From: Heterocephalus glaber
Lineage: Eukaryota; Chordata; Mammalia; Rodentia; Bathyergidae
Length of the DNA stretch: 64,000 nt
Assembly (NCBI RefSeq): GCF_000247695.1
Contig: NW_004624743.1
Location: forward strand, 3,370,156 to 3,434,155
Direction: 5' to 3'
Position numbers and translations under genes: made by a program. Below, piece after piece: positions 51,975-64,000 of the stretch. Position 1 is the first letter of the stretch. The number at the start of each line of letters is the position of its first letter. The notes below the pieces were generated by a model that searched no databases, was not told the DNA's origin, and saw only the letters and a list, made by a program, of their open reading frames with translations.

Positions 51975-52365
51975 AGGAATTGTTGCAGGAGCCCCCTCGG
52001 GTACCAAATCTGTAGATGCTCAAGTTCCTTATGTTTCATGGCATAATATTTGGCCTTCCGTAGAGGACGCTCTTTGTCGCCCAGTTTCTGCATGCACAGA
52101 TTTAACCAACTGTGGAAAAAAGCTATTAAAAAATTGCTACTTTAATGAATAGCTTTTTACCTTTTCATTGTGCCCCAAACAATATATCACCTATTTGCAT
52201 GTTATACACTGCGATAGGTATTATAAGTTATCTGGAGGTGTGTGTGTGTGTGTGTGTGTGTGTAGACTGTATGCATGGCACTTAACATCTAAAAATTTTG
52301 GAATCCATGGGAGTCCTGGAACAAATTTTCTGTGGATACTGAGGGATGACTTTATTTTATATTGT
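51975..52365. mobile_element. Tigger/MER2-like fossils in opposite orientations
   Basis: The first 60 bp (ccccctcgggtaccaaatctgtagatgctcaag) read as a reversed Tigger right end. From about 52062 a left end (ccgtagaggacgctctttg ... agatttaaccaactgtgg) is followed by gataggtattataagttatctgg and the right end (ggaatccatgggagtcctggaac ... gtggatactgagggatgac). Interrupted by a (GT)n tract. Confidence 0.7.
52239..52263. repeat. (GT)n microsatellite inside a DNA transposon fossil
   Basis: Twelve uninterrupted GT units between two recognisable Tigger segments. Confidence 0.92.
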
Positions 52366-54468
52366 CTTAGAATAAGATTTTAATGAGGTAGAAGTAGATC
52401 TCTACTGTAGGTCAGCACTTGAAATGGGAACGAATATTTTCAAGGATTGTAACACTAAGGTCAGTTGATGAAATATTTGAAATTCACCTAGGATTTTAAA
52501 AATTGTACAGTAATTAATGAGCATCAATTCATAATGGGTGTCCAGATTTTGCAACATTATTTCAAAAGATTGTTTTGTTTTTAATTTGTGACGAGTAAAC
52601 CTTGGTGGTAAACGTTCCTCAAAAGAAAAAAAAACAATTATCCTATCAAGTTCAGAACTGATGTGATCACAAGATGCTTGTTTTAAGTATCACCTTGTTT
52701 CATCAGTTTTGGCTGCATTTTTCTCTGTAAGGCCCTTTGTGATAGCCTGTTTCCCTTTCATGTTAAACATACACTCCCCTTTTTCTTTAAGATGTGACTA
52801 GAGGTGACTACTAATCTTATATTATTTGTAGCGCAGTATTATCGGTGCTGTATGAATAATGGCAAAATATTGGCATATCATGAGTTTCAACCTAATGTAG
52901 CCCAGTTCATGTGGTACAGAGAAATGGGAAGCAGCTGCATTTGAGAAGGGATGAATTTATATTAGCACAACTGAATCCCACCAAAGGTGATTAAAAGCAA
53001 CGGAAGCAACTCCAGAATGCACACACTAGGGTTCACGCTTTCCACCTCTCTTACTACAAAGCACCACTTCCTGCCACTGGATGTAGAGCTTCTTAAAAGT
53101 GTTGGGAGGGAACTGGGAACGCCGTCACAATCTGAACAATAACTTAGAAAATGTACTGTGAGAGCTGGCCTTGAGTGACAAGGCATTGGCATGAGCAGCA
53201 GTCCTCCTAGGTATCGCGATGGCAGATGTTGTGATGCTTCAGGGTATTGTCTTGATCCCCTCAAGATTCCTGAGGCTTGTAGCAATGATGGGTGACGGGA
53301 AATCAGGGGTTGCTTCCAGTAGCGTGAATTGGAGAGATCCAGGGTGGATTCTGAGAAAGATACTGTTCGCTCTGCTTTGATGGCATTTTCCATTGTTTTC
53401 TTATGGAAGGGAAAAACTAGGTTACATTGAGCAGAAACAAGAAGATAAATTTGATCTAGAGAAGCAGCTCCTTAGAAATTAACTTCCTTCTATTGAGACT
53501 ATATTCCAACAGACAAAATTTAAACTTTTTTATAAAAGATGAATTTTTCATGGCCAAATAAATTTGGATAACACTCAGTTAATAAAAATTAAACTAGTTT
53601 CTTTATTTACATATTGTTCAGTATTTAATATGGTAATTGGTATACAGCTTTATTTTCATTAAATTAGGATTACAGCATCCACCATTTTCTGCATTTCAAT
53701 ATTTGAGTTATTAGAAGGTTAATTAATTTCCAACAGAACATGAGAAGTGAAAAATTAAATAAGTGCATAACAATATTTGATGAAAGTTAGTTTAAAACTT
53801 ATCCTGTATTAGAATTAATTTAAATGAAATTAAATTCACTCTTTAATAATCAGTGTCTACTCAAATGACTGCATTTACTTTTCCTTTTTATTGATTATCC
53901 TGCTTCATAGTGATATTTGTAGCGTATTCTGTTTGGAATGTGAAATTATAAAGTTTAATAATATATTTTAAAATAAAACTTAATAGTATCATTTGGGAGA
54001 GTTTTAAAAACATAAAAAATGGTATTAGTTCCTGACAAACTAACTTTCCTTAATAAAAGCAAATTTCAAAAGCTGTTGAATGTGTCTTTCCATGTGAAAA
54101 ATCTGAAGTTTTCTTTAAACTTTCCAAGTACATATTAGGAGTGCTTTCTGTGCTGTCTTATGGTGCAGCTTTACAATGTAAAATAAAATTAAACTTTTCT
54201 ATCATTGGAGCCAGGATTCACATGAATAATGTTCTGAGTGATTGTGTGTACAAAGCATTATATATTTGCTGTAATTTCTCTTACAAAGGAAATCAGAATT
54301 AATGAATTCCTTTTTAAATTAATTTTTAAGTGACAACTTGTATTTTATACTATTTTTACTTCCAAAAGTAAAGAAAACAGACAAAAAATAGCTGACAGTT
54401 AGATGGAGAGCCTTCCATAGACATGCTGCTATCAGTTGGAAATTCTTTATACTCAAAGCCAAGTTTTT

Positions 54469-54586
54469 TGTTTTTGTTTTTGTTTTTATTTCCCATTTAG
54501 TTCATTGGCACATTTTAGGTATATAGTACAGTTACATTCATCATTGGGATCTTGTACCTTAACATAATGTATCTTGGTTCTTATTG
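54469..54586 (-). mobile_element. 118-bp L1 3'-end insertion
   Basis: Reversed, it reads aagaaccaagatacattatg ... tgtactatatacctaaaatgtgccaa plus an A-rich tail, the same 3' end as at 2678-3201. Perfect 15-bp duplication CAAAGCCAAGTTTTT at 54454-54468 and 54587-54601. Confidence 0.93.
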
Positions 54587-56214
54587 CAAAGCCAAGTTTT
54601 TATAGTTTATATTACAAGGTGTGTGATTGGCAGCTAGATTCCTAGATAACTCAGAATAAAAAATACATTGCTTTGAGGACATAAAATAAAGATACAAGCA
54701 CTATGTTAGCATTTTTCTATTACTTCATCTTACGTTTATTTAGGAACCAAAAATTAAAATAAAATTATGATATTTAAGAACCCCTATTTTCTCTTAGAAG
54801 GAAAATAAGGTATGTCTTGAACCACCAGATTTTTGTAATTCTAAAAAGGAAAAATTACCCTCTTCTAAAAAGAATTCCTTTTTTAACATAGGATGTTTGT
54901 GTATTGTTCTACCTTCTTGGTTCAATATCACATAAACTATACCGCCCTACATATTTTAGATGGTACTGGATTTTAATCCTATTTCCTTATTTCAGTTTGT
55001 TTCAGCATCATGAAAATACTTTAAAGGAGAGAAAGCCTAGCCTACTTTAATGGAAAAGATTTAGACTGTGAGCTGAAAGCTCATAGCTATTCTTTTATTT
55101 TTTTATTGTGAATAATGATACCTATCTTTCACCCATATATCAGGCAGGGCTTCTGAAAGCCGTATGTATGTAAAGGCATTTGAAATTCGTAAGGTACACA
55201 GACTGATGTTATTCTTATGAGTGGTATTCATTTAAATTCAAGTAAGAACTTATACATTTGACAGAACTTTGGAGCCAGTTTTCTTTGTTTCTTATATTTT
55301 TCTTCTGTGTTGTAAAATGTAGTTGAGTTGATCCAGTTATTGCTGTATCACCCTGTTCAGCATCTTTCACAGAGTATGTTTTTTTAAACATTTTGTTTAT
55401 TAAGTGATGAATAAATTTTTTGTAGCCTAATGGAATATATTTGAGAGAAACACAAATAGCATTTAAAGTAGATTATTCTTTTCAAGTCATTTTACCTGCC
55501 AAGTTGTTTAAATGCCATTCTTAAAATGTTGACAAATTTGGACTCTCCTCATTAATATCTGGCATAGCATCAAAACTACCTAAGAGTTTATTTTAGCGAA
55601 GTCACATTGCTAAACAAAGCCCAGCACTTATGACTTTGATTTGGCACAATTTCCTACCTACTTCAGGAGGATAAAGTGTAGTTTATACTAGTTGTTTTTC
55701 TCCAAGCTTCGTAACACTTATTTAAACATTGTATTCTACCCAAATTAGCCTAAAAGACTCCATTCATGGGCCGTTCTTTGGCTGGTGTGCCTCTTACTCA
55801 CAGCTTCATTGACTGTGATTGATTATAAACGGCCAGCAGCGAGACCCACAGCCGTGGCTTCCTCACTGGATGCAGTTTAAGTGACTCACAGTTCCCCCGT
55901 GCTGCTGGGCTTTACAACGTGTAATAAGGTGTCTTTAATGACGTTCCCTACAGGGAACACGTAACCTACCAGGTTAGCCTGGTGTAAATCTATTTTGTTG
56001 GACAGCATCCCAAAGAAAACTTTGATTTCTCATTATCCCTTCCTTTCCATGAAGCTATAGCCTAGAATATTGTAAAAGCCAGAGGGTCAACTAACTGTGC
56101 CTCCTTAAGGTCTTTTCAGGTATAGCGTTCTCTGTCTCCCTTTTGACCTAAATCACTTTTGAATGATAATTTCCTACATTCTTGATAAACTTTAGAATAT
56201 GCAACAAAGTCACC

Positions 56215-56310
56215 CTTTTAGTTAGTTGTGCACTTGTCTGACTGTGAGCTCTGTAAGAAAGTGGATAAAAACACTGTTTATCCCAGTGTTGGCACAGTGC
56301 TTTCCAGAAG
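56215..56310 (+). mobile_element. L2 3' fragment
   Basis: gactgtgagctctgtaagaaag then tatcccagtgttggcacagtgc is the L2 3' end, + strand. Confidence 0.65.
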
Positions 56311-56739
56311 AGCCCACATATTTTGTCAAACTGAATTGTCCCAGTACTTCCATAAAAGATCCGTGACAAATTTTTACCAGTAATATCCCACAAATGTCTT
56401 GGTGGAACTGTTGCCCAAAGCCAGCACAACCAGGAGCAGGACCTGAACTGTCACGTACTTCTCAGATGTTTGACAAAACCCTAGGTGTCAGAGCATGGGG
56501 ATTTTAATTTGAAACTACGTGTTCACTTTGCTGTAGGAAAACTGAATACTTTGGAATGTTTTCCGAATCTGTCTGGATAAACTCTTGCCCCCCTTTCAAA
56601 ACAATATCTAAGTTGATGACTAGGATTGCTATAATCTTAAATCTTGTTCAGGAGTGGTGTCACTGAGTCTTATAAGTTTCTGGTAAAAAGAATAATGGGA
56701 AAATGAGCTCACATTGATTCTACGCTGCCCTTTGTGGGA

Positions 56740-56930
56740 TATTGTACAGCCAAGTGTTTACTTAATTGATCTCATTTCATCTTGGCCACAGTCAGTGTCA
56801 GGCCTTACAGCTCTCCTGTCAGGAAAGGGGAAGTGGTTTGTCCAAGGTTACACAATGAGTAAGAGGCACAGCCAAATTTGATCTCATTTGTGAGTAGAAA
56901 ACCAAGCCCATGCCATTTAACTGCTCACTT
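56740..56930 (-). mobile_element. MIR element
   Basis: Reversed MIR: aagtggtttgtccaaggttacacaatgagtaagaggcacagcc, then aaaccaagcccatgcc. Confidence 0.82.
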
Positions 56931-57574
56931 TGTTATTTAGGCCCTTTCCCCTTCAGTCAACACCTACGTTTCATTGCTGTACAAATCTTAACCATTTTAT
57001 GCAGGATTACTGACCAGATATAAAGTAATGCATATTGAAATAAAAAAGCTAAGTTGCCTGTTAGTGTCCTGGAAAATACGTAGTTGTTGAGCCATCATAA
57101 AAAAGTCAGTTAGATACACAGAATCAATCTGTAAAGTATCTTTTATAGTTTAACAAGTCCAATGTCAATATAAGTCCTATTTATTTTTGCAACCTTGAAT
57201 TGAAAAATCATATATTCTCTGCTCTTTGCTTCAGTAGGCCAACAGAAGTATCTAATTGATTCTGGTTTTCTCTGGAAATAATCTAGGGAGAGAACAAGAG
57301 TCTCCTCTGCTTTTCCTCATCCTTAGGCACATAGAGGAAGTTGCTGCTGTTAATAGTCAGCTGCATCACTTCTGGGGAGTCATTTTAGTTGACTGTAAAT
57401 TGAGCCCTTTGTTGACTCCTTCCCTTGTCCGGGCAGCACAAGTCTCCTCCAGATTAGACAGGTCTTTCTGGGATTTGGACATTATCTCGAGGACTTTACT
57501 TCCTAGAAGTATAGCCTTTGAATAGATACATTCTAGCATTCAACAGTAATTGCTCAGTTCGTTAGGCCACAATT

Positions 57575-57690
57575 CTTTACAGCATTATGGAGATCTGGGG
57601 TCTAGTTCTACCAATTCCTTAGCTCTCTGATCAAGGCAGTTTTTGTTAACCTTGCTGCATCTCATTTGGCTCACTTATAAAATTTAAGGG
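57575..57690 (+). mobile_element. MIR fragment
   Basis: ggagatctggggtctagttctacc, ctctgatcaaggcagtttttgttaacc and ggctcacttataaaatttaagg follow the MIR order. Confidence 0.65.
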
Positions 57691-58074
57691 AAAAATTAGA
57701 GAAACTAGATTTAAATAGTATACTAGTTTTCCAGTGAATTTAAGACTTTTTGTTCTATAATGAGGTTGGAGGAAGTGGACAGTGTGCAGGGGGTAGCTGT
57801 GGAGTGCTGTTTAATGGAAGGCTGTTCCTGAGTTTCCTTCCGACGGTTGTCATCCCAGTAACACTGCAAGAAATGATATGCAGCGCACTGCTGAAATCAC
57901 AGCTTGATTTTCTTCCGTTTTTTGAGAAGCCCGAAAGTACTTGATTTTGCCCGCCAGGAAGGATAATCCAGAAATATCATCAAAGAGACATTTACAAGGG
58001 TCAGGAAATGGACCAGCTGGGGCCGGAACATTTCTCCTTAGCACCAGGAGAGCTGTGCTCACCCTGTCTGAGAG

Positions 58075-58205
58075 GATAAGGCATGAGCCTAGGGGGTCTG
58101 GGCTCTTCCTGTGCTTTGGCATCACATTGCGCCCAGAGGTGTATGGCGTGGCTATTTTTTTAGGTCTCTTGAATCCCAGTTTTCTCAATAATAAAATAGA
58201 GACTA
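58075..58205 (+). mobile_element. Possible MIR fragment
   Basis: catgagcctagggggtctgggc then cttgaatcccagttttctcaataataaaatag resembles a diverged MIR. Confidence 0.45.
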
Positions 58206-59309
58206 TAGGTTTAAAGAGGTTTAAATTTAAGCCTCTTCAATAGATATGTGCACATATTTTATATATTATATCAGCCACTATTACCTCTGAATAAATATTC
58301 ATATAATTTAATACTGTTCCTCCCATATACTCAAAAAAGAATGAGGTGCTGCTAGCATTGTTATCAGAATTTAGTAATTATTGGTAGTGGTGGTGATGGT
58401 AAGATGCACCACTGTTAAATGCAACGAATTGCTTAATGTTCATTCTAGTAATATAGACATTCCTAAAGTGGCCCTGGAATTTAATCCTAATAGGAATCGA
58501 CAAGAGACAGTTTGACATCACTACAAGAAATGAAGTGCTGGCCCTCAGAAAATGAATTCTTAGCTCTTAAGTGAACAGTTTTGAATTTGGGGGAGAATCT
58601 GCCAGGCTACAGGGAATTGTGAATTGCTGGGGAAAACAATGAGCCTTCCTACTTCTGGGCATTTTCAAAATTTGAACAAAGCTGCTGTGCTCTAATAATT
58701 CTTTTAGTGTTTATTTGGAATGCTAGCACTTGCAGCCTAATTTAAACAAAACAAAAATAAACAGTAAAGAATGAGATAGAAAATATAATAACCAATAACG
58801 TACACAGTGTTCATCTATGTGTATATATGAGCGCATGAGAGAATTGTAATTGTGTAAGTGATGTTGCCGATATTGATGTAAGCTTGGCCTTTCCTCATGA
58901 GTCAATGTGTTTTCCATAAAAAGCAAGCTTGAGTAATCCTTTAGTTGTAGAGTCCTTCAGTTCATTAGTAACAAAATAAAGCAGCCATGTGTCAGGAAGT
59001 GTAAATGTGACTTAAAATACAGAATTTTTGAAGTTGAAAGAAGAAGCGAAATAGTGTTAATTTCTCCTTTAAGGAATGGCTAATTGCTGGGACACTAAGA
59101 ATAGGTGTAAATGAGTCCCTGTTTCAGGCAGCTCCTAAGTGGGCTCCAGTGTCTTTAGAAAAGATGTCATATTCCTATTCACACTAGACTATGCCATTAA
59201 ATATTAAATGCCTCATGATTTTGTTCACACAGAATTTAACATTTAATTAGGACAACAGAAATAATTTGAGAGGTAGAAGAAAATAATATGTTAGCACTGA
59301 GTCAGTTTT

Positions 59310-59935
59310 TTCACTCCAGTGTTTGTTAAGCGTGTGTTAGGTGCTGGGCCTGAGGTCTAGCTCTGGAGGCCACCTTAAGGGAGATGATGTCTTGGTCTTT
59401 GGGTTCACCCTCCAGTAGAAGAGAGAAACAGCCAAACAACTGCGATGCACAGGGACAAGGAGAAATAGCCATGCTTTGACCATAGGCCATGCTTAAATAA
59501 AAATGATTGGTCCATGAATTTTGAAAATGCTGCATAGAAAATGGAAAGATGAAAGGAAACAGCCCTCCACTGATCATTTACAGAGAGGAGGTGTTTGAAC
59601 TGTATGAGAAAGAGTAAACAGGGAGCTAAAGAGTCAGCATGTTAAGAAGGCAGCATAGAACACTCAGGTGGGGAAAACACACAGTCATGAAGGTGTTTAA
59701 GAAATAAGGAAGTCAGTCAGTCAATCAGTCAGCCAATGGAGCATATTTCAAGACAGGAGAGAAGTGGCAGGCGCAGGGTTGGAGTGAGCGCTGTGGTGAG
59801 AAAGAAGCTGGCCAGGAAGTCTGAGAGTAACGCAACCTGACGTTTTCGAAAGACAACTCAGATGGGAGTGTAGGGGTGGACTGTCCTCAGGGACAGCTAG
59901 CGAGTGGGAGAGCCAGAGAGGTCAGAGGCCGACTG
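59310..59935 (-). mobile_element. L2 copy
   Basis: gtttgttaagcgtgtgttaggtgctgggcctgag followed by gtgtttgaactgtatgagaaag and gagaagtggcaggcgcaggg: reversed L2, diverged, with a short tandem repeat within. Confidence 0.6.
59711..59732. repeat. (AGTC)n short tandem repeat
   Basis: agtcagtcagtcaatcagtcag, imperfect, inside the L2 copy. Confidence 0.8.
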
Positions 59936-61139
59936 AGGGCACTGAAGGACTTACTCCCCTGGCTTCTAGGTGTGCTGTCTTAAGCCAGCAGGTACACGGG
60001 AAGGCTAGCCATAAAAAGCCATGGTGCAAACTGTTTAGATACTGAATTTGTGCTGTGGGGACCTCAGAGTTTAAAAGCACCCAGGAAACGGTGGAGCTGC
60101 AGGTGCACAGAGGCACGGGTTGTGTGCCCTTGCGTGTGCCTGACAGCTAATGCCACAAATGCTAAGGTCACCAGAGAGCCAACCACGACCCTGGGAGTGC
60201 TGGGCCTGTCCTCGAAGGACACTGTCGGGAAGAACAGCTCATTTCCGAGGAGCTTCTTAATAACCCAAAATAGGTAACATGGGCATGTGGAAAACAGTTG
60301 TTAGTCTAGTGAACATCCCACGGGACACTTTGAGAGTGATCCACTTCCCATGTTTAAAATTCAGTAATATAAAGTAAAAATAAAAATTTGAGTTGTAAGA
60401 CTTTAAAGTTTATTAAGCACTGCAAATTTATAATTTATTTTAAAATCCAAGGATCACTACACAGTGTTTTATATATCTGTTTATTTAGAATGAATGTAAG
60501 GTGCAGGTGGATTAATTCTGTTAAATAGATTAAAGTTCCAGTTCACTGACCTTTCTTCTTGTCAACTCGAAGAAAAGTCTGTGTTTCAGAAATAACTTTT
60601 GTTTCAGATAACCTTCCCTGAGATCCATGGTGAGAATGTATTTCTCCTTCCGATGAGTGTGCACACTGTGTGTGTCTGTGTGTAAAACTGACACAAATGT
60701 TGCATGAAACACCATTTGACCTTTGTTTCATGCCTGTATTTTGACATTCTCTAATTTAATTTTTTCCAAATGATGGTTACCGCTCACCTTATTTTATAAC
60801 TTACTAATGGGTCATGACCTGCAGGTTGGAAATCTCTACCCAGACATTTTCCACCTCCTCCATCTCTTCGGTGTTTTGCTCCTTTGATGCCTATTCAGAG
60901 ATCACCCTTCCTAAGTGAGATTGAAAACATGAAATTCCATGAGGCTGTAAATGTGCACAGTTGTCATCTACCTTTCTTTCTTGCTTTGCACATTTTGTAA
61001 AGTGTTGTTCAATTACCCTCCATTTACTCTCTAATTTTTGAGTCCATACATAATAATTGACACTCACTAGTATAACCTGTCCATCATCCATGCCCTTTTC
61101 CTTTTACTCCTTTTGAAATTCCTCCAAAGTCACTTTCCT

Positions 61140-61310
61140 TGATAATGGCCAGCACTTATATTGCATTTTATGTGCCAGGCTAAGTGCTTTACAAGTATTA
61201 ATATATTTTACTCACCACAATATGGAACTGGTGCTATTATTCCCCACCACAAGGTTGCTTCGCCTGGGATTACATAGCCAGTGCACCGGAAGACTGGGAT
61301 TCCCACTCAG
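61140..61310 (-). mobile_element. MIR element
   Basis: Reversed MIR: ttttatgtgccaggctaagtgctttacaag, actggtgctattattcccc, attacatagccagtgc, gactgggattcccactcagg. Confidence 0.82.
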
Positions 61311-61689
61311 GTATCTTATACAGACAACAGACTGATTTCTGTAGTAACACATTGCTGCTCTGACTTTCAACAATGCTAGCCACCTTTCCTCCTTCCCCTC
61401 CTCCTCTTTGTCCTTCTCTTTCTCCTCCTGATCTCTCCTCCTCTCTCCTCTTCTCTCCTGATGTCTGATTTCTGTTCAAAATCCATCCTTCGGGACTGAT
61501 ATGTAATACTGCAGTAGGAGTCTGGAAGTAGTGCTGGTTGGTATGACGTCTGTCTTCATGCTTGCATTACTTCCAAGAATGAGATGATGTGCTAATGGAT
61601 ATGATACCTTCAAGTTAGTTTTCCAGCCATGAGGTTGAATGAAAGACCTGGAAAACAAGAAAATGTATCCAGGAGTCTGCAAGTTTGTT

Positions 61690-61991
61690 AAGCTAATGTA
61701 ACAAGAGTCTGCAGACAGGATGGGGCTACAGTCTCACGGTGCTGGCAGGCTTGATTTCTCCCAAGCCCTGCTCTTGAACTGCACGCAGCTGCCTTCGGAG
61801 AGCACGCACATTCTGGGGCTGTCCCTCCTCCCACGTGGACACAGTCCCATTAGATCAGGGCTTGTGCAGATGATCTCAGTGAGCCTCAGTTTCCACTTTA
61901 CGGTTGTTTCTGTACAGTCACATTCTGAGGTACATGCAGAATTTAAGACTTTACCATAAGAATTGGGGGGGGACACAGTTCAGTTTATAAC
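61690..61991 (-). mobile_element. MLT1-like LTR remnant
   Basis: Reversed landmarks: cagtctcacggtgctggcaggc at one end and accataagaattggggggggacacagttcag near the other. Diverged. Confidence 0.5.
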
Positions 61992-63254
61992 AAAGAGTTT
62001 CTAATCAGCAAAACAGGCAGCCTGCTGCGTACAGTTACCACAGAAAGATTCGTGCGTCAATTTAATGAGACTAAGGACCAGGAAAGAGATACAGAGAGAG
62101 AGTGTATTGATCCGGCCGACTGATGCCAGCTAGATAAAGGAGGCAGGAGATTGGAAAATGGGAAGCACATTTTAGGACGGAGAAAGGAAGGACAGAACGG
62201 GAAGATGTGTTGGGTCTGCGGGCAGAGCCAGCTCCCGTGGCCCCTGCGTGTCCGTGGCTGCCGGTCTCCCCGCTGTACGGCTGCCTTGGGACAGGAGGCA
62301 CTGTTAGGATGGGTGTGATAGGCGAAGCACCTCTTAGAGCAAATGGTGTCTTCTTTTAGGTAAAGTGAAGTTGCCTTTGGGATCGCAATAGGTATAACTA
62401 ATTTCAGATACTATTTTAGTGTTTTCTAAGGAGTGTACCTGGCACGCCCCACTGTATGACAGTAAAGTAAATAAGTCTCCAGCTCAGTGTGCGCTCGAAG
62501 TATTAGTGGTTTGTTCCTCTCTCTGGGTCAAATTTCCCTGTTGTTTCTCATACTTAGAAGTTCTTTATTAAGTAGTAGATATTCTAATTTCCATGCTGTG
62601 GAGAGTCTGGAGTTTTTGTCTTCCTTTAAAGACATTTTAGTTTTGGTCTGACAGGCAGTTTGCTTACTGGAGAATCAACTGGACTCTTTTTCTCCTAATG
62701 TTTCAAGTGCAGTCACAGTGGGTCTAGACTTTTCAGGGCTGTCACCTGAGTGCTCTGCGTTTCCGGTTGAGGTCTTACCCTGCCAGTTAGTACTCTGAGT
62801 TTGGTACACACGGGACGCCTGGATTTCTCTTCAGATTCCAGCGCCTGGCCCCTCAGTCAGTGATTTTCTGCCAGGCCCTGGCGGAGCTGCGCTCTGAGGG
62901 TGCACAGTTGCGTATTTAGCCAGTGACTTCCCCTCTCGGGGCTCATTTTTTCGCGCAATTATCTCTTCTTTAGTATCTGCCCCATAAATTCCAACTATTT
63001 TAATGACACCAGACTCTCATTCTGCCTGCTCAGCTGAATGGAGTCATTGTGCTCTGCCTGGGCTCCGTGCTGCTCCTGTGTGGAGTTCAGGAAGAGCCTC
63101 TGGGAGGAAAGACGCAAGGGCCTGGGCTGGCTGCCTCTTAGCACGGGCCTGCCCACGCCATGGTCCAGGCGTGGAAACCAGTAATTTCTGTTTGACAGAC
63201 TGATAATACCTTCAACACCAGTTCTTTATAAAATTGAATTCAATTCAATTTCTT

Positions 63255-63342
63255 TTTTTTTTTTTTTGGTACCAGGGATTGAACTCGGGTCCTTGAGCTT
63301 GCGCAGCAGGCGGCGAAACCACTGAGCTAAATCCCCGACCCT
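63255..63342 (-). mobile_element. ID-type tRNA-like SINE, GCAGCAGGCGGCG subfamily
   Basis: Reversed A tail (T run), ggtaccagggattgaactcgg, tgcgcagcaggcggcgaaacc. Duplications CAATTCAATTTCTT (63241-63254) and GAATTCAATTTCTT (63343-63356). Confidence 0.94.
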
Positions 63343-64000
63343 GAATTCAATTTCTTAGAGGTTGTCTCTTGCAGAGATCAATTTTCTATATTTCCTAACA
63401 ATATCACCGTTGTTTTAAAGAAGTTAAACATGCATCTATATATATAAGCAACATAGAAAAGATAAATCACAGCAGCTTGAAACGTGAATATAAACCACTC
63501 TATCAAAACCCCATCCTGAGAAGGAGCAGCGTGTTATGATCACTTGTGTTCAGCAGACTGTTCTGAGAACGGCTCTACTAAGAAAGTTTATTTTCTTAGC
63601 TTTTGAAGTCCTTGGGTAACAAAATCAACATTCTTCTGTATTTAATGAAAATAAGTTTGGGAAAAGCAACAGGTGTTTTGATAATAAAAATAAAACTACT
63701 TTGGGCTTAAATCATGAGTGTCCTGTTTCCTTTAGTATAATTACTGAAACAAGAGATTTTGAAATTAATCTGTTGCGTTGTAGACTTGGAAAGGGGAGTC
63801 TAGGAGGCGGGCTATTATGAACTTATTGATCTTTGGACCTATCGTGTTTAGTGTAATTACCCAGAGTTAGTAGACTTTAATTTATTGTCCCCAAACACAA
63901 ATCAGGAATATGTAGCTACTACAGAATAGGAATATAACTTTCACTGTTATCAGAGAAATAACACATAATGAAGATAAAGGAAATGAGGTGGAATTAGATA

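Larger units (their letters stand above)
41410..64000 (+). other. XRCC4: XRCC4 downstream intron (5' part, incomplete)
   Basis: The donor gtgaga opens an intron that runs beyond the window. I looked for the next XRCC4 exon (expected to encode a DDSI..SS.DVTDIAPSRKRR-like stretch) and did not find it. Repeats are listed separately. Unique-looking, AT-rich stretches without anything I can name are 43060-45550, 45680-47360, 50760-51970, 52370-54450, 54600-56210, 60000-61130 and 61995-63250; the last has a modest GC rise at 62170-62300 and 62820-63190. Confidence 0.9.

Noticed and set aside
52962..53393. 143-codon minus-strand open frame
   Set aside because: No motif recognised and no sign of a gene around it; kept as intron.
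60740..60840. Possible second hAT (Charlie/MER5-like) fragment around gggtcatgacctgcaggttgg
   Set aside because: Too short and diverged to support ends or target duplication.
41410..64000. Search for the next XRCC4 exon
   Set aside because: No segment encoding the conserved DVTDIAPSRKRR-like stretch with splice sites was found; it is probably beyond the window.

Overview
This is a piece of a mammalian nuclear genome, from a rodent, lying inside one protein-coding gene on the + strand: XRCC4, the scaffold protein of DNA ligase IV in non-homologous end joining. Only three short coding exons are present (31923-32089, 40091-40243, 41303-41409; 427 nt in all). They join in one frame and, by my recollection of human XRCC4, correspond to residues about 106-248: the end of the head domain, the long coiled coil with the ligase IV-binding stretch, and the start of the acidic tail with the CK2/FHA-binding motif. 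Everything else is intron: the 3' part of a very long upstream intron (1-31922), an 8.0-kb intron, a 1.06-kb intron, and the 5' part of a long downstream intron (41410-64000). The start codon, earlier exons and last exons are outside the window.

The rodent assignment rests on the coding sequence (one residue shorter than human in the coiled coil, as I recall for mouse) and on the SINEs: B1-type 7SL elements, B1-ID fusions, and many young tRNA-like ID-type elements. These are not the murid consensus forms. A beaver-, squirrel- or other non-murid lineage seems likely, but I cannot fix the species.

The introns carry layers of repeats of different age. Old: L2, MIR and CR1/L3 fragments, MaLR-type LTRs, HAL1/L1M pieces, Tigger/MER2 fossils. 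Intermediate: B1 and B1-ID SINEs. Young: ID-type SINEs with clear target-site duplications, and very short L1 3' ends (42, 118 and about 525 bp). Two non-autonomous hAT elements (34194-34365 and 37801-37881) and one 224-bp Tc1/mariner-pogo-like element (25750-25973) keep recognisable termini. A processed pseudogene of ribosomal protein L13 sits at about 38045-38640.

The main things that are not routine are a CpG-dense block at about 16165-16525 inside the upstream intron, next to an unusually GC-rich L2 copy; the hAT pair; a tandemly doubled L1 3' UTR inside one pair of target-site duplications; and a GC-rich segment at 24100-24600 that looks retro-derived but that I could not identify. I see no operon, CRISPR array, phage or other prokaryotic system, no functional RNA gene, and no convincing complete second protein gene.
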